Origin: Siphonodentalium dalli
Lineage: Eukaryota > Mollusca > Scaphopoda > Gadilida > Siphonodentaliidae
NCBI GenBank assembly: GCA_032622095.1
Contig: CP136064.1
Span: 144,539,954 to 144,603,953, forward strand
Length of the DNA stretch: 64,000 bases
Reading direction: 5' to 3'
A program made the position numbers and the translations under genes. Below the pieces are notes generated by a model. That model was not told the DNA's origin. It ran no database searches and worked only from the letters and a program-made list of their open reading frames with translations. Position 1 is the stretch's first letter. Every line of letters starts with the position of its first letter. Shown here piece by piece: positions 56,803 to 64,000 of the stretch.

Positions 56803-58278
56803 TTAAACTCATATCATGGGGTAACCTTTATACTGATATTTGTTTTGTGTTTTAATAACCCTCCCCGACACAACCCTGTGTCAGAGTGTGAGGCAGTGTA
56901 ATTTGGGCATCTATTAACCACAACATTGCATTACCTGTACATATCATTGAGATGACTATAGTATACATAAGTTCTAAAGTTAAAATAGGGCATGGACATG
57001 GGGATATCCCGTGGAGCAATCCTGAACACATGAATTTTAAATTGGGGTTCTATAACTTCTATTCCATCTGAAATAACATGGCAAAAGCCATCTGTTGACC
57101 ATTGCAACAGAAAACATGTATGATATAAATATTGTAACTTTGCTTCGTAAAATTTTATCATTAGTATACATTTGCCCATGTATGTTCGACATTGTCCCGT
57201 TAATTTTGGGGTAATCCCAGCTTAGAATTTGTCTGGCAAATATCACATATACGCCTATGTGAATGTTTTGTGGTTAGGCCATTCCCATGATATTTCAATG
57301 GACACTATATACTGGTATTGTGAATTGTGGTTCCTTCTGTTATAAATGCATGACCCAAAGCAAAAGGCAGAAAGAAATGTATGAGGAATGAATAAATTAA
57401 TTTAGATCAACCAAATTGATGGCATTGTGGAATAGTGTTAGGGTAAAAATAAAAATGAATTTTACTTTCACTGTAAATTACTGCCAAATTTGTCTAAAAT
57501 AAAATGCTATTCATTAAGATCTACATATGTAAATGCTTAAAATCACTGTATTTTTATCATTTTGATTTCCAGAATCTGACTGGGATATCTCACTGATATG
57601 ACTCTGGGTTTTCCATAGAGATCATATGGAATACCAGTTCAAAACATCATTAACATGGGAAATTTGTGATGTTCTGATCGAACACAGAGAACTTTAAGTA
57701 AAACAAACAACACAGGTAATATATTTCTTAGTTTCTACGTTCTCCTTAATAATATATTTCACAGTAGGTGAAGGTCTCAGATCTAGATTCCATCATTAGA
57801 TGATTTGTTTCAGCCAATTTTGCTTTGGATTTTTCCCTGGGCAATCAAATAAATTCTTTAAAGGTCCCCTTTAGAACATAACAAATTTCCCATGTTTTGA
57901 ACTGTTGAAATATGATCACCATGGGCACAGCCGAGTAGAGATTCATGGCATGATCTATGTTAGAACTTGCTCACTGTCACGTTAGTGTACCGTTACTTGT
58001 GTGCTTTTTTACAAACACAATAATAGGTACTAATTTATATGAAATCTCCGTTTATTACTTTATAATGTCAGCTTTGGATTTTTTTTGGACACTGATCGAT
58101 AGTGAACTGGACCGAAAATCACAAGAGGATTTTTCTCATGGAGCAGTTCCTACCCCGTGCCATGCTGCATCTATTGCTTAGTTTATACATTTGTTGCAGT
58201 GACGACTTTTGTGAATTATTAGGACGTTCTGATCTTAATGAAGTGGAATGCAACCCCCACTACCAGTGAGATCAGTGT
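56803..58278. other. Unassigned spacer
   Basis: No supported gene. A right-half relative of the 31481-31733 MITE lies at about 57840-57960. Confidence 0.4.
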
Positions 58279-58423
58279 ATTAACTGTCATGTGGACTGTT
58301 TTTATGGAGATGTAACCGTGAGGTAAGTGGTCATAACTTGTGTAAAACCCGAAGGTTTTTACAAGTTATGACCACTTACCTCACGGTTACATCTCCATAA
58401 AAACAGTCCACATGACAGTTAAT
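58279..58423. repeat. Perfect palindrome with 63-bp arms
   Basis: Bases 58279-58341 are the exact reverse complement of 58361-58423. The 19-base spacer itself contains AAAACC..GGTTTT. The arms read ATTAACTGTCATGTGGAC and onward with no mismatch. Confidence 0.95.
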
Positions 58424-59264
58424 CCTTATATTTATATACATTTAGCGAAAAAGCCACTTTTGTAAATGTATTTAAATCGAAAAGTGTATCGTGACAAAAC
58501 CAGCCCAAAATATCTCTTTATATTGAAACCCGATGATTTATTAAGTCAATCCTGCGCGAGTCCAAATGCGCCCAAAACATTACGCGTTCGTCTTTTCAAA
58601 ACCTATGACGCGTCGATGTAATTATGAGGCTGCAGTTATGAGCTGTTGCGCGTTCACCGAGAAATAATTGCAACTAGCCACGTGGGCGCCGACCAATCGG
58701 AATGCTGGATTTAGTGATAATCACACTTAGTATGTAAATATATTCAGAAAACACTGTCTCATATGATCTATAAATAGACTGCCAAGTACTTAATTCATTA
58801 TAATCTCAATAAGAGTTATGTAAATTAACATGACTCTGGGATTCCAGGAGTTGAATGTCACAAGGGAATTACAGCTAAACTCATTCAGCAAACCTCACAA
58901 GTCTCCATCCCATATATACTGTCATAGGTCAAGGAGTTCAGCATGATACATGTACAATTCCAATGGAAGATTTCAGTGCAACATGGAGATCGATGAAGTT
59001 TGATGATTACGAAAGTTCGAAAGCACATTTTAAAGAGTTACTCCCAATTCCACCACTCATCGCATTCAATGAATCCCATCCATCAGTATTTATGAGGACA
59101 ATGAGATGCATGCATATTCTGCAGAAGACAAATTAATTTGGCTAGGTAATATACAATCCATTGCGTTCAGTTATTAATTTTTTAATTTTTGATTGGTTTG
59201 TTACAGTTACCAATTTAAGTGTTTCCTGAACTGTTCTACCTCTTCACTGTTCACTGTATACTCG
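58424..59264. other. Unassigned spacer
   Basis: A GC-richer segment (58550-58700) stands out from its AT-rich surroundings, but no exon was recognised. Confidence 0.35.
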
Positions 59265-59345
59265 ATCTAACAATTTGATTCAAGATTCAATGTGATTTTG
59301 AATCTATTGCTTAAAAATTAAAATACCCGATTCGCAGGGCACTAG
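59265..59345. mobile_element. Solo end related to the hAT element
   Basis: TTCAAGATTCAATGTGATTT runs into CCCGATTCGCAGGGCACTA, which resembles the right end CAATTCGCAGGACCCTA of 55706-56794. No partner end was found. Confidence 0.5.
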
Positions 59346-59399
59346 GTCAATGAAGACAGACTTTCATGGGTCAGAATAGACTACCTAGTTGAAGCATTT

Positions 59400-60750
59400 T
59401 TGGATCAACTTGACAAAGTCAAGTTTGAGCTATTGCCATGGGTTGGCATCCGTCATCTGTGAGTCCATCCATGATTCATCTACAATTTCCTGTAGCACAG
59501 TCTACAAGTCGCATATCTCATCCAATCCTTTTGGAACTTCACATAGATCTTTGAGGTGGCCTCTAAATGGGAGCCATTGATCTTTTCAGAAAGTTTTTGA
59601 AAAACATGGGCACCAGCAGCCATCTTTGATTTCAAATTTGAATATATCGGCACACCCTGCAGCTCACATTTTTTGGAGGACTGTTTTAAAAACTTAACAG
59701 GCATGTTTAGGATCACCTCTAGATGGGAGCTATATATTTTGAATGATTTTCTGTGAAAAACATGGCCATTGGCAGCCATCTTGGATTTTATTCTTTGCAT
59801 GACTAAATCCTTTGGCATACCCTACAGGCCACATCCTTCATTCGATCACCACCAAATTTCATATGGAACTTTGGGGTGACCTCTGGATGGGAGCCATAAT
59901 TTTTTTCAAAATATGTTAAAAAACATGGCCTCCTCCCAACAGCCATCTTGGATCTTGAATTTTAATCCATCAGCACATCCTGCTGCCCGAATTTATTGGG
60001 GTATTGTTTTGAATTTAGGCCAAAAAAAAAAGGTTTTGGTTCTCAGGCCCTGCCGCATTGAATAAAAAGGGCCGCATTAGGCCTTTTTATTGCAATGCCT
60101 GATGTTATGACAAAAAAAAATTACGAAAAAATTAATTTGAAAAGTAGATTTGAAGTAGATGACTACAATTAAGAAAATGATTAGCTGATCCTCATGCTCT
60201 TCTTACAATTAGTCATTGTGAACAACTTACACTAATCGTAACTTTATACAATTGAAAGGCACAGGACTAAATTCAGGATCACATATTAGAATGGGGAGGT
60301 ATCAGTTTTTAGACAACAATAACAGTAGTTAATGTCAGGGGCATTATATAATGCTAGGTAATCCCAGTCATACACTTGTATTACAATGTCATTTTTATAT
60401 AAGACTAAATGAGTTTATATGCATATCAGTTCCCTCTACATTTCTGGTTATTACTAGACAGGAAGGTATCTTTGTCCATGCTTACTATGCACAGAAAAAA
60501 AATAAAAAAATAAAAATAAAACCCTACCTCCCTCATTGATTTGAAAATAAAATTGCCCGAGAACCAAAACCCTTTTTTTTTTTTGGCCTTACAAACATGT
60601 TCAGGATCAGCTCTAGATGGGAGCTCTCAAATTTGAATGAATAGGCACAGTTTGCCATATAGGGTGATGTCAAGGTCGGTTAAAATGGCGATGGTGAGTA
60701 AACAAACCAACTTAACATGGATTCGTTCAATGATCATTATGATGTTTTCT
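59400..60750 (+). repeat. Long dispersed repeat, AGTTTGAGCTATTGCCATGG family, interrupted
   Basis: It opens AGTTTGAGCTATTGCCATGG as in 38246-38533, then has three or more degenerate repeats of a block with GGGAGCCAT and ACATGGCC..CAGCCATCTTGGAT. It is interrupted by the MITE at 60018-60588. Its right edge is uncertain. Confidence 0.6.
60018..60588. mobile_element. Harbinger-like MITE, TTA duplication
   Basis: TTA flanks both sides (60015-60017 and 60589-60591). The ends GGCCAAAAAAAAAAGGTTTT and its inverted match enclose an AT-rich non-coding interior. Removing it and one TTA restores the host repeat. A TWA target and GG-started ends fit PIF/Harbinger. Confidence 0.85.
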
Positions 60751-61039
60751 CACGATTTTCAGCCATATAATGCAATGCAAAGCAAAGACAAGATTGCAGA
60801 CGGAGAGGGGTTGCTGAAGGGAGTTACGATGCTGTTTACTCAAGATGACGACGAATAAAAATATAAACAAGTGGATGAATAATGGTATATTGTTCATATT
60901 AAAAACATCATGTTCACTACTCTCGAACACTAAACTCCTAATATATATATAATTTTCTGAATATAACTTGGTAACTAAAACATCAATCGAAATTCACCCA
61001 CAATCTTCATTTTAAAAATTATTTCATTCATAATATGTA

Positions 61040-61120
61040 ACCTCTGATGTACCGAGGGACTCACTTGGTTTAGCTTCAAGTATCCTTGTAAGCTACATGG
61101 TTCGAATCCATGGGGTTCCA
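61040..61120 (+). other. tRNA-like stretch, probably not a tRNA gene
   Basis: CATGG-TTCGAAT-CCATG at about 61097-61113 is a perfect T-arm, and TAGCTT/AAGCTA could pair upstream. The anticodon loop would be 13 bases and no acceptor stem was found, so it may be a decayed tRNA or SINE head. Confidence 0.25.
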
Positions 61121-61519
61121 ATTGACGAGGTTTTATGCATATTATAGAAATAATTTTCTAGATATGTGTGTTACATGTATATACATGTAATTGGATTTTG
61201 TGTCAAAAACTGTTATTGTACTATTGTGAACACTTCCTCAAATCATTGATAACAAAAGTAAATGTTCCTCCATTGATAGTCACTGTCTATAATTTGTATG
61301 TAAGAACAGCAGTTGCGTACGTCCAAGTTGCATGTCAAATTTGTCAAAATGACAATGCTACCTGTATATTCACAATTAATCACCAACGCAAATTTTTTAT
61401 ATCAATTTAACACTGAGAAATATGATGAATGAATATTTAAAATGACTGCTTCAACTTTTGGAGCATTTTGTATCATTCTTTTGAATAACTACAGTAATAA
61501 ATTAATTCCATGTTCATTA

Positions 61520-62960
61520 ACTGGTCTACACGCTGTTGTGTGACAAACCCGCTTTCGAGCAGGCAACAAATCACGAGCAGCCGCAGTGTAACCTCTTGTT
61601 TAAATCGTACTTCATGTTACTATTGTTAATTGCATATCAAAAGAAGTTTCAACTGATTTTAATTTTAAATTAAATTTCAGAGTTCCATTGATGATTACAA
61701 GTATGAAAAGATGGCACCACTAAGGCAGCCTTCGATATATGACTGAAGAGAGCATGATAAATTTTGAATACACCGCTCATAGCAAGGGAATGCAGACAGT
61801 GAATGTAAACACCCCAAAATAAGTAAGTTCCCCCCAGCATATTACACTGTATCTCAAGAATCATGGCGGCCATTGTGTCACATTCCATAATCCAATGTTG
61901 AAAGATCCATAAATGAGTTGATTATGGCTCAAAAAATACCCAATTAAAAGTTAGCCCATATGTTTATCAGAGGGGGCTTATGTAAGCACCCCTTTTTATA
62001 CACATTCCAAATATTTTGAGTGGGCAACAAATCTGGTGTCTCACTCAAATGTGGGCAACAATTGTATAGTTTGCATTCACCCTTTTGTTTCATTAAAAAT
62101 TGGGTCCTGTTCAACCCAGGTTTTGTGTTTACACATAGTAGTAAGCGAGCAGCCGTGATGTGGTGTAACATCTTGTTTAAATTGTACTTCATGTTTATTA
62201 TACCGTTACTCTCAAAGAGAATGTGTGGTATACTGGATTCATTCCATCCTTCACAACGTCCAGACATCTATCCCTCTGTTTTTCCTTCTGTCCGGGCAGA
62301 TGTCTCCACCACCGTTTGACGAATCTCAATGAAATTTGGTATGGATGTTCACTACTATGAGGGCAATCAATCATATTTTTTCCAGTTTTCTGTTCTGGTC
62401 ATCATTTATAAATTTGGAAGTGTTGGTTTTTTGTCTGTATCGCCACCACCATAGCACCAGTTGATAGATATCAATGGAATTTTGTATGGATGTTCACTAT
62501 TATGATGGCAGTCAGTTGAGTGTTCAATCGTTTTGTTCATGTTTTCCATTCTACAGTTATTTATCTGTGTTTATTTGAAAATGTTAGGGGGTTATTCCCG
62601 TTCAAGCAGATATCTCACCCATACTTTGTCAGTTCTAATTTGCCACCATGGTGGTATGCCAACACCACCGGTGCAGTCTCTTGTTAATTGCATATCAAGA
62701 TCAGGTTCAACTGATTTTAATTTTAAATTTTAATTTATGCTCTTTCAGAGTTCCGGTGATGACTACAAGTGCGAAAAGATGGCACCCATGGAAACGCTAC
62801 CACTAAGGCAGGCTTCAATTTATGATGGAAGAGAACAAGAATTTTTTTGAAGACATGGTCATAGCAAGGGAATGCAAAGAGTGGTGAGTGCAACTTGGTA
62901 AGAGGTCAAATTGGTTATTAACACCCCAAAATAAGTAAGTTCCCCTAACACTGTATGAAG
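61520..62960 (+). repeat. Duplicated cassette region
   Basis: 61631-61835 and 62684-62945 share TTAATTGCATATCAA, CAACTGATTTTAATTTTAAA, a segment GATGACTACAAG..GAAAAGATGGCACC, and AACACCCCAAAATAAGTAAG. Another pair is 61560-61612 against 62145-62195. The shared segment follows an AG in both and could once have been an exon (DDYKCEKMAPM), but no domain is recognised. Some of the interior (62280-62680) is a dispersed repeat with GGTATGGATGTTCACTA. Confidence 0.6.
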
Positions 62961-63184
62961 TATCCTGAGGTTGATTTTCAGGAAATGCTACATGTATATT
63001 CCGTATCTTGGAACTGCTGTCAACCAAGTATGTGCATGCTTGAGTGATCACTGTATGTGTGGAGATAGCGCTCAATTCATGTCACCAAATTGTTAAGAAC
63101 TGGCCTCAACAGTGAATTTTCTTAAAATGGAAATTTGAAGTAATCTGAAGAGAAAAATTAGTATCCTTTATAACCAATGTATGT

Positions 63185-63750
63185 TATAATATTATAATAA
63201 CACGTGTTTACCCTCACAATATGAGAGATATGTTCGAATTATGTCAATTTTTTTTTTAAATTGTAATAACGGTCTGCGGGAAAATATATCAAACATTTTT
63301 CATTTTATATTTAAGTTTTTGGCAGCCATTTGCAGAACTATTTTTGTTAGAATAAATCAACATAAAGCTAGCGGTACTTAATGTCTGAAAAGATGAAACA
63401 ATATTGAGTATTTATGTCTGCCAGATTATTGAAAGCGTTGAATAATATTTGTTTTATGTTGTTTTGGCTTTTACCCGAGAAAAAAAAATAACCTGCAAAA
63501 TGGCTGCCAAAAAACTAAAATATACTGTGAAAAATATTTGATTTATTTACTCGCAGACATTTATGATTTCAGATAGACTGAGCGCATACCCTAATTGGGT
63601 TCATGGTCTAGATAATGCAATGTGTTTTTTTTTATATTCCCAGTACAACTCGATAGACCTACATGAAAAAAAATTCATTTGACTTTTTTAAACCACTTTT
63701 TTATATAATTCATATTGTGAGGGTATATTGTGAGTTGTTATAATACTGTA
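63185..63750. mobile_element. Large palindromic MITE
   Basis: Outer arms ACCCTCACAATATGA and TCATATTGTGAGGGT and inner arms TTTTTGGCAGCCATTTGCAG and CTGCAAAATGGCTGCCAAAA pair across a centre near 63420. No coding content. Confidence 0.65.
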
Positions 63751-64000
63751 TCACACATTGCTTATAATGCATAATGATTTTTCCCTTCAAATTGATTGGA
63801 ATATAGTGGGTTTTTTTAATTCACGAATGGCGCATCCTTAAGATTGTAGATAACTTATTTAAACGCTCATGTCATGTGATGAGTAGCTTAGTTCTGCATT
63901 ACTTGGAGCAACGTGCCCCCATTGTAACAAGTAGATACTGGATACAATACTACCAAGTGTCTCTGCCAGACTTTTGCAGTAGATGAGGAATGTTTATTGT

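Noticed and set aside
61040-61120. Functional tRNA gene
   Set aside because: The T-arm is perfect, but no acceptor stem or 7-base anticodon loop could be folded.

Overview
This window looks like nuclear DNA of a marine invertebrate, perhaps a lophotrochozoan or lower deuterostome; the phylum is inferred, not proven. It is AT-rich, has spliced genes with GT..AG introns, microsatellites, non-LTR retrotransposons and many inverted-repeat DNA transposons. There is no prokaryotic gene organisation. Most small open frames are chance or repeat-derived.

Layout. 1-4.4 kb: an asymmetric fold-back element carrying broken copies of a repeated Cys-rich (CXC) gene family. 5.4-10.6 kb: a nearly complete minus-strand LINE with endonuclease and reverse transcriptase, interrupted by a 1.54-kb inverted-repeat element with a clean 3-bp target duplication. 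12.2-17.5 kb: a unit bounded by about 200-bp inverted repeats that contains a PHD-finger fragment. A second LINE is inserted in it, flanked by a 136-bp direct duplication. 17.9-19.6 kb: inverted-repeat elements studded with the palindrome TTTGCGCTTAAGCGCAAA.

20.6-30.7 kb: the one clear host-like gene, an 11-exon plus-strand ZSWIM/MULE-derived gene. Its order is a FAR1-like DNA-binding region, a MULE DDE core with its acidic triad, a SWIM zinc finger, a GRPKG basic motif and a C-terminal PHD-like finger. All splice phases agree, but exon 5 has one in-frame stop and one 1-base frameshift. One small exon lies inside a TTAA-flanked repeat.

34.2-46.8 kb: the most striking object, a 12.6-kb unit with about 90-bp terminal inverted repeats and a candidate TA target duplication. 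It holds two convergent spliced genes that start just inside its ends. One encodes a 376-aa double-zinc-ribbon protein of unknown function; the other a 391-aa retroviral-integrase-like DDE transposase whose reading frame is intact. Its introns and middle carry several smaller elements and an eight-copy 162-bp tandem array with an alternating A/B dimer structure.

46.9-64 kb: a series of non-autonomous elements, several with exact target duplications. They are a MULE deletion derivative (8 bp), a nested inverted-repeat element (9 bp), a Helitron-like element next to a 61-base C tract, a hAT relic with a BED-finger fragment (8 bp) and a Harbinger-like MITE (TTA). There is also a perfect 63-bp-arm palindrome, and the rest is unassigned repeat-rich DNA. 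No rRNA, convincing tRNA gene or CRISPR array was seen.
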